Shown here in pieces: positions 17,174 to 24,693 of a stretch of DNA of 64,000 nt. Location: positions 6,944,001 through 7,008,000 of the forward strand of contig NZ_CP011125.1 of assembly GCF_000737325.1 (NCBI RefSeq). The letters are read 5' to 3'. Under the pieces are notes generated by a model. The model did not search any database, was not told where the DNA came from, and saw only the letters and a list, made by a program, of their open reading frames with translations. Made by a program: the position numbers and the translations under genes. The stretch's first letter is position 1; each line of letters begins with the position of its first letter. This stretch comes from Sandaracinus amylolyticus (lineage in GTDB: Bacteria; Myxococcota_A; Polyangia; Polyangiales; Sandaracinaceae).

Positions 17174-18115
17174 ATGACGGACATCGTCGACTACTCGTCG
17201 AAGTACGCCGCGGCGAACACGGCGTTCATCGCGTCGTTCGAGGCGCTCTTCGGACGCCCGGGCCAGGTCCTCTCGGACCTCATCTGCGAGAAGGTCCCGG
17301 TCAGCGGGATGACCCTCGAGGCACCCTTCCTCGGCAGCGGCAGCACGGTACGGGAGTGGGTCGGAAGCAAGCGCTTCGAGGACCTGCGCGCACACGGCAA
17401 GAGCTATCCGGTCAAGCCGTACGAGAAGAGCATCCGCCTGCCGGCGCTCCAGGTGCGGCACGACACGACCGGTGCGATCGGCCGCGCGATCGCGCGCGAG
17501 ATGGGCGGCGCCGTCGCGGGCTACTTCGAGAAGCCCGTGTTCGACATGCTCTACTCGAACCCCTCGGGCTTCGACGGCGTGGCGCTCATCTCGGGCTCGC
17601 ACCCCTACGGGGCGGCGGGCGCGACGCAGAGCAACACGACCTCGAACGCGCTCTCGCACTCCAGCTTCCGCGCCGGGATCCAGGCGATGCAGTCGTGGAC
17701 GATGGGCAACGGCGAGCCGCTCGAGATGAGCCCGACGCACCTCGTCGTCGGCGTCGACAACGAGGCGATCGCGCTCGAGATCGCCGGCATCGACAAGCCG
17801 GTCGGCGTCGCCGGCGACGGCTCGCTCGACTCGGGCACGCGCGTCGCGGCGGTCACCATCCGCAACGTGTACGAGGGCCGCGTGACGGTCGTCGTGTCGC
17901 CGCGCGTGCGCTCCGGCTGCTGGTACCTGATGGACCTCAGCAAGCCGGGCCTGCGCCCGCTCGTGCTCGGCGAGGCGCGTGCGCCGACCCCGATCCCGCT
18001 CGACGACGAGAAGACCTACTCGCGGTTCTACCGCGACGAGTGGGTGGGCTCGGTCGAGGCGGACTTCGCGCTCGGCGCCGGCCTCTGGCCGACGATCTAC
18101 GGCAAGCCGTCGTGA
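17174..18115 (+). CDS. Major capsid protein, Mu gpT family
   Basis: 313 aa, preceded by GGGAG at 17159-17163. The N-terminus with FIASFEALFG, the KPYEKSIRLPALQVRHD segment and the Ala/Gly-rich helix GRAIAREMGGAVAGYFEKPVFDML follow the gpT pattern of Mu-like prophages. The C-terminus ends with a beta-rich GLWPTIYGKPS. It has the HK97 fold by family knowledge and builds the icosahedral shell. No propeptide is obvious; the neighbouring protease would process scaffold. Confidence 0.9.
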   Translation: MTDIVDYSSKYAAANTAFIASFEALFGRPGQVLSDLICEKVPVSGMTLEAPFLGSGSTVREWVGSKRFEDLRAHGKSYPVKPYEKSIRLPALQVRHDTTGAIGRAIAREMGGAVAGYFEKPVFDMLYSNPSGFDGVALISGSHPYGAAGATQSNTTSNALSHSSFRAGIQAMQSWTMGNGEPLEMSPTHLVVGVDNEAIALEIAGIDKPVGVAGDGSLDSGTRVAAVTIRNVYEGRVTVVVSPRVRSGCWYLMDLSKPGLRPLVLGEARAPTPIPLDDEKTYSRFYRDEWVGSVEADFALGAGLWPTIYGKPS

Positions 18116-18200
18116 TCCACGCGCACGGCGGGCCTCGCGAGAGGTCCGCCCTCTGCGCTCCGCGCTCGACGTCGATCGAGCTCGGAGCGGAGGGATGACG

Positions 18201-18692
18201 ATGGAGACGGTGATCCAGCAGGCCGGCACGCAGCGCGACACCAGCGCGTACGAGACCCGCACGCGACTGCGCGTGACGGTGCGTCCGACGAACCAGGCGA
18301 TCGAGGGCGCGCTCGTCCCGCACGGCACGCACCTCGTGGACGTGCCCGCGTCGCGCGTCGTCGCGGTGCGCGCGCTCGTCGAGACGGAGGAGGATCGGAG
18401 GATCCTCGATCTCGCGCGTGCGAGCCACGAGCGCGGGCTCAAGGCGTGGGCCGAGAAGGGCCTCTCGGACAGCACGTACGGCGGCTCGGTCGAGGCCGAG
18501 TTCTACAAGATCACGCAGCGCTCGGTGCCGGTGCTCACCGCCTGCGAGGTGGTCGAGGAAGGGATCGCGCCGCCGCTCACGCCCGAGCAGCGGATGACGA
18601 ACGGCGTGCTCGCGCAGCTCGTCTCGCTGCTGAAGCAGCCGAGCGCCCCCGTCGACGAGCCCGCGTCGAAGGCGACGACGAAGAAGAGCTGA
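18201..18692 (+). CDS. Hypothetical head-module protein
   Basis: 163 aa from ATG 18201, because GGAGG at 18189-18193 directly abuts the earlier ATG at 18195 and fits this one. The first half is beta-rich (RLRVTVRPTNQAIEGALVPH), the second helical with a Lys-rich end (SKATTKKS). It lies between the major capsid and gp36-like genes, so a head-completion or capsid-associated role is likely. No family is recognised. Confidence 0.6.
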   Translation: METVIQQAGTQRDTSAYETRTRLRVTVRPTNQAIEGALVPHGTHLVDVPASRVVAVRALVETEEDRRILDLARASHERGLKAWAEKGLSDSTYGGSVEAEFYKITQRSVPVLTACEVVEEGIAPPLTPEQRMTNGVLAQLVSLLKQPSAPVDEPASKATTKKS

Positions 18693-18726
18693 GCGCGCCG
18701 CGCTCGAACGCGCGAGGAGCCCGCCG

Positions 18727-19173
18727 ATGCCCGCGTACATCGAGACCAGCTACATCGATGCGTTCATCGGCGGGCAGGCCGTGCGCGAAAGGCTCTTCAC
18801 CGACGACGGCGTGTACAACGCGGCGGCCGACGCGGTCGTGCTCGCGGCAGCGCAGGCCGTCGTCGACTCGGCGATCAGCTTCGCACTCGAGGTGAGCGTG
18901 CCGCTCTCGGGCACGATCCCCGAGGTCGTGAAGCTCGCGACGTTCGGGCAGTACGTGCTCAAGGCGCACGGCCGCAAGCGCATCGCGGTCCCCGAGCAGT
19001 GGCGCGTCGAGGTCAACCTCGCAGAGGGCATCCGCTCCGGCGCGGTCGCGATCCCCGAGCTCGCCGCGGACCTCGAGGAGGCGATCGGCGGGATCACCGC
19101 GAGCGAGAGCGACGCGAGCGTCGAGGGCAGCAAGCCGCTGCACCTCGGGATCGACAACCTCGACAGCTGGTGA
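18727..19173 (+). CDS. Mu gp36-like head-tail connector (DUF1320)
   Basis: 148 aa, mostly helical, starting MPAYIETSYIDAFIGG. The pattern and position after the capsid gene match DUF1320/gp36 proteins of Mu-like phages, which have an adaptor-like helical fold at the capsid exit. The stop is followed four bases later by the gpG-like gene. The assignment rests on order and length more than on a diagnostic motif. Confidence 0.7.
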   Translation: MPAYIETSYIDAFIGGQAVRERLFTDDGVYNAAADAVVLAAAQAVVDSAISFALEVSVPLSGTIPEVVKLATFGQYVLKAHGRKRIAVPEQWRVEVNLAEGIRSGAVAIPELAADLEEAIGGITASESDASVEGSKPLHLGIDNLDSW

Positions 19174-19177
19174 CGCG

Positions 19178-19651
19178 ATGACGCAGCTCCGCGTGACCGG
19201 CATCGACGACGCGATTCGGACGGTGCGCAGTGCAGCGGAGCGCGCGCGCGACCTGAGCCCGATCCTGCGCGTGATCGCCGAGGACACGAAGACCCTCGTC
19301 GACGACTCCTTCGACCAGTCGCGATCGCCGTCGGGTGCCCCCTTCGCGCCGCTCGCGCCGGCGACCAAGGCGCGCCGGCGGAAGGGATCGAGCAAGCCGC
19401 TCGTCGACACGGGGCGCCTGCGGAACAGCGTCTCGGCCAGCGCCGCGGGCAACCTCCTCTCGGTCGGCACGAATGTCGTGTACGGCGCGACGCACCAGTA
19501 CGGCAGCAAGCGCGTGCCGGCGCGTCCGTTCCTTCCGTTCGCCGGCGACCCGGCCGCGCCCGTCCTGGAGATGAGCGGGCCCGCCGGCGACCACTGGCGC
19601 GCCGTCGCGGAGCAGATCCGCGAATACATCATCACCGGCCGCATCACCTGA
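19178..19651 (+). CDS. Virion morphogenesis/tail completion protein, Mu gpG-like
   Basis: 157 aa with the Phage_tail_S pattern: an N-terminal helix, then SGAPFAPLAPATKARRRKG, the loop LVDTGRLRNSVSA, and VGTNVVYGATHQYGSKRVPARPFLPF. This VYGATHQYG...ARPFL motif is characteristic. It would complete the head-tail joint or tail end. ATG 19178 lies four bases after the preceding stop. Confidence 0.88.
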   Translation: MTQLRVTGIDDAIRTVRSAAERARDLSPILRVIAEDTKTLVDDSFDQSRSPSGAPFAPLAPATKARRRKGSSKPLVDTGRLRNSVSASAAGNLLSVGTNVVYGATHQYGSKRVPARPFLPFAGDPAAPVLEMSGPAGDHWRAVAEQIREYIITGRIT

Positions 19652-19661
19652 CGAGGTCGCG

Positions 19662-20201
19662 ATGGCCTACGTGCACACGGCCGCGGCGCTTCAGCGCGTG
19701 CGCGAGGTGATCGAGGACAGCGCCGGCACCCTGCGCACCACGCCGCCCGACCGCTTCGACGGCGATGCGCCCGGCGGACTGGGCGACGAGGCCATCCTCA
19801 CGCGCGCGCTCGTGCGGCCTCGCGTGGAGGCTCGCATCACGACGCAGCGCCCGTCACCTGCGTCGCCGCCAGTCGGCGGCAACATCCGCTTCTACGACGT
19901 CGTCTTCGTGGTGCGCGTGACGCGCGTCGTGACGCCGATCGAGCAGCTCAGCGACGACGATCGGGACGCTCTCTTCGCGCTCTGCGCCGAGGACGTGGAC
20001 GTGATCGCGCAGGCGCTCGGGTACCCCGGCAACCTCAGCGCGACTGAGGGCGGTACGCCGACGGACATCATGTCCGGCGTGCTCGTCCTGCAGGACTCGC
20101 AGACCGAGCCGCGCGGCGCGATCAACGACGGCGCTCAGCCCGTCGAGACGACGATCACCTTCCTCGGCCGCCTCATCTCGCGGCCGGCGATCTCCACCTG
20201 A
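19662..20201 (+). CDS. Mu gp37-like / tail terminator candidate
   Basis: 179 aa between the tail completion and tail tube genes, where Mu-like gp37 and tail terminator proteins sit. It has an N-terminal helix, a beta strand IRFYDVVFVVRVTRV, an acidic helix and a C-terminal strand with ETTITFLGRLI. The alternating fold resembles terminators that cap the tail tube. Spacing to both neighbours is ten bases or less. Name is by position. Confidence 0.6.
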   Translation: MAYVHTAAALQRVREVIEDSAGTLRTTPPDRFDGDAPGGLGDEAILTRALVRPRVEARITTQRPSPASPPVGGNIRFYDVVFVVRVTRVVTPIEQLSDDDRDALFALCAEDVDVIAQALGYPGNLSATEGGTPTDIMSGVLVLQDSQTEPRGAINDGAQPVETTITFLGRLISRPAIST

Positions 20202-20210
20202 CGAGGCCCC

Positions 20211-21446
20211 ATGTCCGTCGAGCTTCACGTCCTGCAGCGCGTGCGTGCGCTGGTCGAGTCGTCGCCTGGCGCCGACGGGACCGGCGACCTCACCGACTAC
20301 ACCGACGTTCCGCTGCGCGAGGGCACGGCGACCGTCGAGCTCCAGATGACGGAGGTCGACCCGCAGACGCAGGTGCAGTCCCGCGTCGAGTGGCGCGAGC
20401 AGATCCCGTGCAAGCGCACGGCGACGCTCACGTTCACGACGAACATCGCGCCGACGGGCACCACCGCGGATGCCGCAACGCCCGCCGTGACGAGCGCGCT
20501 CGGGCTGCTGCTCAAGGCCACGATGGGTGGCGAGCGACTCGGGCAAGGCGACACCGCCGCCTCGGGTTCGACGGCCACCGCGATCAACGTCGCGAACGGG
20601 TCGCGATGGGCGGCGGGCGGCATCATGGGCCGGATCAACAGCGACGGCGTGCCCGAGTGGCGGCCGATCGAGAGCGTCAGCGGCAACGTCGTCACGCTCA
20701 AGAAGGCCTTCAGCGCTGCGCCGCTGGACACGGAGCCGCTCTTCAGCGGGGCGACGTACTACTTCACCGAGAACCCGTCCTCGACGCTGCAGTTCCTCGT
20801 CGCCGGGCGCGAGAGCGACGATCGCTGGCTACTGCTCAACGGGCAGTGCACCGGCGCGCAGCTCTCGCTCGATCCCAGCGGCGGCGACCTGCCGACGATC
20901 GCGTGGACCTTCGAGTTCATCAACTGGATCGCGAGCGACGAGGTGCTCGAGGGCACGATCACCGGCGACATCGGCGACGCGTCGTACTCGGCCTACAACC
21001 CGATCGTCGGCTGCGGCGGTGAGATGCGCGCGTGGGTCGTGGGCACGTCGGCGCACGCGAGCAGCGACGAGGTCGACGCGAGCGCGATCGAGTTCCAGCC
21101 GTCGCTCGTGTTCACGAAGCGCACGTCGCCCACCGGTGATCGATGGGTGCCGGGTCGCGCCGGGCCGCCCGCGACGGGCTCGTTCACCGAGCCCTTCGAG
21201 GACACGAAGTGGTTCAACGCGCGGAAGAACCGCGACGACTACGCGATCTGGTACGCGCAGGGCCACGACGCCGGCGCGACGATCGTCTACGACGCGCCCA
21301 CGGTGCAGATCATCGCGCCGCAGCGCGTCGCGGGCGCCGCTGGTGAGGCCGCGCAGGCGGTGCAGTGGCAGGCCCGGCGAGACACCGACGTCGGCGGCGC
21401 GACGACCGAGCTCGCGCGCTCGCCGCTCCGCATCCACGTCGTCTGA
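20211..21446 (+). CDS. Major tail tube protein
   Basis: 411 aa, beta-rich and Ser/Thr/Gly-rich, immediately before the chaperone pair and tape measure, the standard place of the siphovirus tube protein. Segments such as IPCKRTATLTFTTNIAP and ATPAVTSALGLLLKATMGG fit a tube core. A central TATAINVANGSRW...VVTLKKAF unit looks like an inserted beta domain. The length exceeds simple tube proteins, consistent with added surface domains. No sheath gene is present, so a non-contractile tail is inferred. Confidence 0.75.
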   Translation: MSVELHVLQRVRALVESSPGADGTGDLTDYTDVPLREGTATVELQMTEVDPQTQVQSRVEWREQIPCKRTATLTFTTNIAPTGTTADAATPAVTSALGLLLKATMGGERLGQGDTAASGSTATAINVANGSRWAAGGIMGRINSDGVPEWRPIESVSGNVVTLKKAFSAAPLDTEPLFSGATYYFTENPSSTLQFLVAGRESDDRWLLLNGQCTGAQLSLDPSGGDLPTIAWTFEFINWIASDEVLEGTITGDIGDASYSAYNPIVGCGGEMRAWVVGTSAHASSDEVDASAIEFQPSLVFTKRTSPTGDRWVPGRAGPPATGSFTEPFEDTKWFNARKNRDDYAIWYAQGHDAGATIVYDAPTVQIIAPQRVAGAAGEAAQAVQWQARRDTDVGGATTELARSPLRIHVV

Positions 21447-21472
21447 CGCGGTGCGGTCAAGAGGAGGATGGG

Positions 21473-22054
21473 ATGCGACGAGGCAGCGGAAGCGGCGCCT
21501 TCAAGGTGGTCCGCACCTACGATCCGGCGCTCGATCCGGATGCGATCCCTCAGGAGCGCTGGATCCAGTTCATCCAAGAGCGCGATGTCGCGCTGCTCGA
21601 TGGCGCCGTCTTCCCTGGCGAGAAGACGACCGTGTTCCACTGCCGCCCGCTCTCGCAGGCGGAGCGCCGTGACGTGCGCGGACGTGCCGAGGCCGATCGG
21701 CACGAGCGCGCGTTCGCGCTCTGCGTGACGCGCGTCGAGCACCTCGCCGACGAGCACGGCGGGCACTCGACGTGGGTGCGCCCGAGCGAGGGCGCGAAGC
21801 CGCGTCCGCTCGGCGACCGTGAGCTCGAGGTCTTCTCCGAGGACGACATCCAGCACGTCGGTCAGGTGATCGTCGCCGCCAGTTTTTGCGCCCCCGACAG
21901 GCCGCTCTATGTGCCGCTGCTGGCTACCTGTCGGGACGCCATGACGGCAGCGGCGCTCGCATCGCAGCGCCGCCGTGCGGCGCGGACGACCGGCTCGTCG
22001 AGCTCACCCGACGCCAGCGCAGCAGCCAGGGAACCCGCGCCGGAAAGCCGCTGA
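21473..22054 (+). CDS. Tail assembly chaperone (G-like)
   Basis: 193 aa from ATG 21473, five bases after GAGGAGG (21461-21467). The protein starts basic, then has WIQFIQERDVALLDGAVFPG and an acidic-basic helical part. Its last ~35 residues are Ser/Ala/Arg-rich with poor coding quality, and a second coding frame begins under it. That overlap, and the position between tube and tape measure, is the hallmark of the lambda G/GT arrangement, in which a -1 slip makes a longer chaperone. Confidence 0.6.
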   Translation: MRRGSGSGAFKVVRTYDPALDPDAIPQERWIQFIQERDVALLDGAVFPGEKTTVFHCRPLSQAERRDVRGRAEADRHERAFALCVTRVEHLADEHGGHSTWVRPSEGAKPRPLGDRELEVFSEDDIQHVGQVIVAASFCAPDRPLYVPLLATCRDAMTAAALASQRRRAARTTGSSSSPDASAAAREPAPESR

Positions 22055-22392
22055 AGCTCGGGAAGCTCCGCGACGCTTGGGGATGCGACTGCGACGGCGA
22101 ACACCGCCAGCAGCCGCAGCACGCGCCGGAGCACGGGCACCTCGAGGCCATCGAGCGCGTCACCGGCTACCGCCCGCACACGTGCCCTTGGCGCGCGTTC
22201 TACGACGCCCTCGTCTCCGAGGTGATGCAGCTCGCGTGGGCGATCGAGGACGGGAACCTCCCGGCCCTCGTCAGCGACGACAGCCCAGCGGTCCTCGTCG
22301 ACGCGCTCGGCGTCTACCGCATGGCCCTGCTCGCGACGCGCGCCGAAGAAGCGCGACTGCGCCGCCCGAAGAAACCACCTCCACCGAAGTGA
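21886..22392 (+). CDS. Chaperone extension (T-like), -1 frame
   Basis: The frame opens at TTG 21886 inside the upstream gene, and convincing coding runs from about 21985 (ADDRLVELTRRQRSS) to 22392. No ribosome binding site is seen, so it is probably expressed by -1 frameshifting from the G-like gene. The coding part has CDCDGEH and CPWRAFYD cysteine motifs and a long helix. It ends Pro/Lys-rich, eight bases before the tape measure ATG. The exact slip site is unresolved. Confidence 0.55.
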   Translation: MRPRQAALCAAAGYLSGRHDGSGARIAAPPCGADDRLVELTRRQRSSQGTRAGKPLKLGKLRDAWGCDCDGEHRQQPQHAPEHGHLEAIERVTGYRPHTCPWRAFYDALVSEVMQLAWAIEDGNLPALVSDDSPAVLVDALGVYRMALLATRAEEARLRRPKKPPPPK

Positions 22393-22399
22393 GGGCCCG

Positions 22400-23914
22400 A
22401 TGGCCGCGGAGCAGATCGCCGTCGAGATCCGCTTCGACGGCGCCGACGATGCTGCGCGCAAAGCGGGCAAGGTCGCCGACTCCTTCGAAGAGATGGAGCG
22501 CGCCTCTCGCGCGGCCGCGACGCAGGCGATCGACTTCACGACGAAGCTCGCGAGCGCCGCGTCGGCGGTGCAGTCGCTCGCCGCGGAGTTCGGCGCGGAG
22601 GGCGGCGGGGTCGGGCTGCTCGCGAAGATGGCGCAGACCGCCGCCGCGACCGCGCAGCTCGGCAACGCCTTCGGTCCGAGCGGCGCGCTCGTCGGCGGGA
22701 TCATCGGCGCCGCGATCCCCGCGTTCGTCGCGATCGGCGATCGCCTCGGGCTCACGGCGCGCGCGCAGGAAGAGGCTGCAGAAGCTGCCGCTGCGCACGC
22801 CGAGGAGATGCAACGCCTCTCCGAGGAGGCGGAAGAGGCCGCGGAGCAGATGCGCGCGTTCAACGCGCAGGCGCTCGCGCGCGCGCGCGCGTCGGTCGGG
22901 CTCCAGGATGAGGGGCAGCTCGTCAACCGACTGCTCAACGCTCGTTCGTTCGAGACGCTCGACGAGGCGCGCACCGCGCTCGAGCTGATCGACCAGCGCA
23001 TCGAGCAGCTCGAAACGAGCGGCGGGAATCGCCTCTTCATCGAGGCGCAGATCGAGAACCTCACCGAGTCGGCCGAGCGTGCGCGCGAGGCGATCTCGTT
23101 TCTGCAGGAGCAGGAGGATCGCGACCGCGATCCCAGGCCGGAGCGCCGCAGCGGCCCGACCCGCGCAGAGATCGAGCAGGAGAACGTCATCGCGTTCCTC
23201 GAGCGCGAGCGGCAGGCGCGCGAGGAGGTGCTCCGCGTCATCGAGGAGCAGAAGCGCGCCGAGGACGAGCGACGCGAAGCGGCAGAGGAGTACTACCGGA
23301 CGGTCGCCGAGCGAGAGCACCAGAAGGCTCTCGACGACGAGCGCATCGAGCGGGAGGCCATCGCCGCCCAGCTCGAGCGCCTCGACGACTTCGTCCAGCA
23401 GCAGGACGAGGCCTCGCGGCGCGCGCAGGCCGCGACCGAAGAGCGGATCGCGTCGTACGAGACCGTCACCGGCGTCATCGTCGGCGGGCTCACCGACGCC
23501 CTCACCGCGATCATCGCTGGCGAGAAGTCCGCGGGCGACGCCTTCAAAGGGCTCCTCGCGAGCTTCCTCGAGTTCATCAGCGAGCAGGCTGCGCTCAAGG
23601 CGGCATATGAGGCGGCGGCGGCGATCGAGTCGTTCGCGACGCAGGACTACGCGGGCGGCGCGCAGCACATCGCAGCGGCGCTGGCCTACGGCGCCGTCGC
23701 CGTCGCGGCGGGTGCGGGCGCGGCCGTGCTGTCGCAGCCGAGCGCGAGCTCGCAGGACAAGCCCAGCGGCCCCGAGGAGCGCGCCGAGAGCGAGGGACGC
23801 GGCGGCGACACCGTCATCAACTTCAACTCGCCGGTCGTGACCGCGAGCACGCGCGCCGAGCTCGGGCGCGACCTCCGCTCGATGGTGCGCGAAGCCGATG
23901 CGCGGTGGTCCTGA
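22400..23914 (+). CDS. Tape measure protein (short)
   Basis: 504 aa, strongly helical. An Ala-rich N-terminus has a hydrophobic stretch GGIIGAAIPAFVAIGDRLGL (~95-115). A long charged coiled-coil (~125-350) is followed by a second hydrophobic zone AAALAYGAVAVAAGAGAAVL near residue 440. This matches tape measures, whose length sets tail length and which help DNA cross the inner membrane. It is short for the class, implying a short tail. A polar VINFNSPVV segment closes the protein. Confidence 0.85.
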   Translation: MAAEQIAVEIRFDGADDAARKAGKVADSFEEMERASRAAATQAIDFTTKLASAASAVQSLAAEFGAEGGGVGLLAKMAQTAAATAQLGNAFGPSGALVGGIIGAAIPAFVAIGDRLGLTARAQEEAAEAAAAHAEEMQRLSEEAEEAAEQMRAFNAQALARARASVGLQDEGQLVNRLLNARSFETLDEARTALELIDQRIEQLETSGGNRLFIEAQIENLTESAERAREAISFLQEQEDRDRDPRPERRSGPTRAEIEQENVIAFLERERQAREEVLRVIEEQKRAEDERREAAEEYYRTVAEREHQKALDDERIEREAIAAQLERLDDFVQQQDEASRRAQAATEERIASYETVTGVIVGGLTDALTAIIAGEKSAGDAFKGLLASFLEFISEQAALKAAYEAAAAIESFATQDYAGGAQHIAAALAYGAVAVAAGAGAAVLSQPSASSQDKPSGPEERAESEGRGGDTVINFNSPVVTASTRAELGRDLRSMVREADARWS

Positions 23915-24693
23915 TGGGCTACGTCTACCTCACCGCGTGGGATACGCGCGAGACGCCGATGAGCGTCGTCGTCGGGGGCTTCGTCTCGGGCACGGTGACG
24001 CTCTCCGAAGGGCCGATGTCGCACGCGCCCGCGGGCACGAGCGGCTGGGAGGGCGACGGCGCGATGCGGCTCGCGGAGGAGCTGCAGGCGCAGCTACAGG
24101 CCGAGCTCGACGCGTCGTTCACGGTGGGGTTCGACGCGACGCTGAAGCAGTACGAGGTCTCGGCCTCGTCGGCGTTCTCGCTCACGTTCACGGGCGAGGC
24201 GGGGCTCGCGCTTCGTCGCGCGCTCGGCTTCAGCGGGGACCTCGGCGCCGCGGACGAGCACGTGAGCGACGTGCTCCCCTACTACCTGATCGAGTCGAAC
24301 CTCGACGGGTGGAGCAAGGTGTCGGAGCCCTACGAGCCCGACGAGGACGTGGTGCAGGAAGCCGTCTCGGACGGCGGCATTCCGTACGCAGTCGCGCGCG
24401 ACACGACCGAACTCTGGTCCGACTGGACGCAGCCGATGGAACCGTACGCGCTGACGTTCGAGAGCGCGGCGAGCTCGTCGGCACCGTGGACCTGGCATCA
24501 CTTCTTCCGCCACGTCCGCGGCACGCACCGCTTCAAGGTGTACGAGGACCTCGCGGCGGGCGACTCGCTCGGCGTCTACATGCTCCGCGCCGAGGGCGCG
24601 ACCTTCTCGCTGCGCACGCGCGCACCTGTCGTCGCGGACTGGCGTGACCGCTGGGACATCACCTTCCTGACGCGCTTCATCCAGGCAGCATGA
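23914..24693 (+). CDS. Distal tail-like protein
   Basis: 259 aa, ATG 23914 sharing a base with the tape measure stop (TGATG); a GTG at 23905 is an alternative start. The sequence is beta-rich with SFTVGFDATLKQYEVSASSA and a C-terminal WDITFLTRFIQ. It sits directly after the tape measure, where distal tail proteins linking tube and tip are found. It ends four bases into the hub gene. Assigned by position. Confidence 0.6.
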   Translation: MGYVYLTAWDTRETPMSVVVGGFVSGTVTLSEGPMSHAPAGTSGWEGDGAMRLAEELQAQLQAELDASFTVGFDATLKQYEVSASSAFSLTFTGEAGLALRRALGFSGDLGAADEHVSDVLPYYLIESNLDGWSKVSEPYEPDEDVVQEAVSDGGIPYAVARDTTELWSDWTQPMEPYALTFESAASSSAPWTWHHFFRHVRGTHRFKVYEDLAAGDSLGVYMLRAEGATFSLRTRAPVVADWRDRWDITFLTRFIQAA

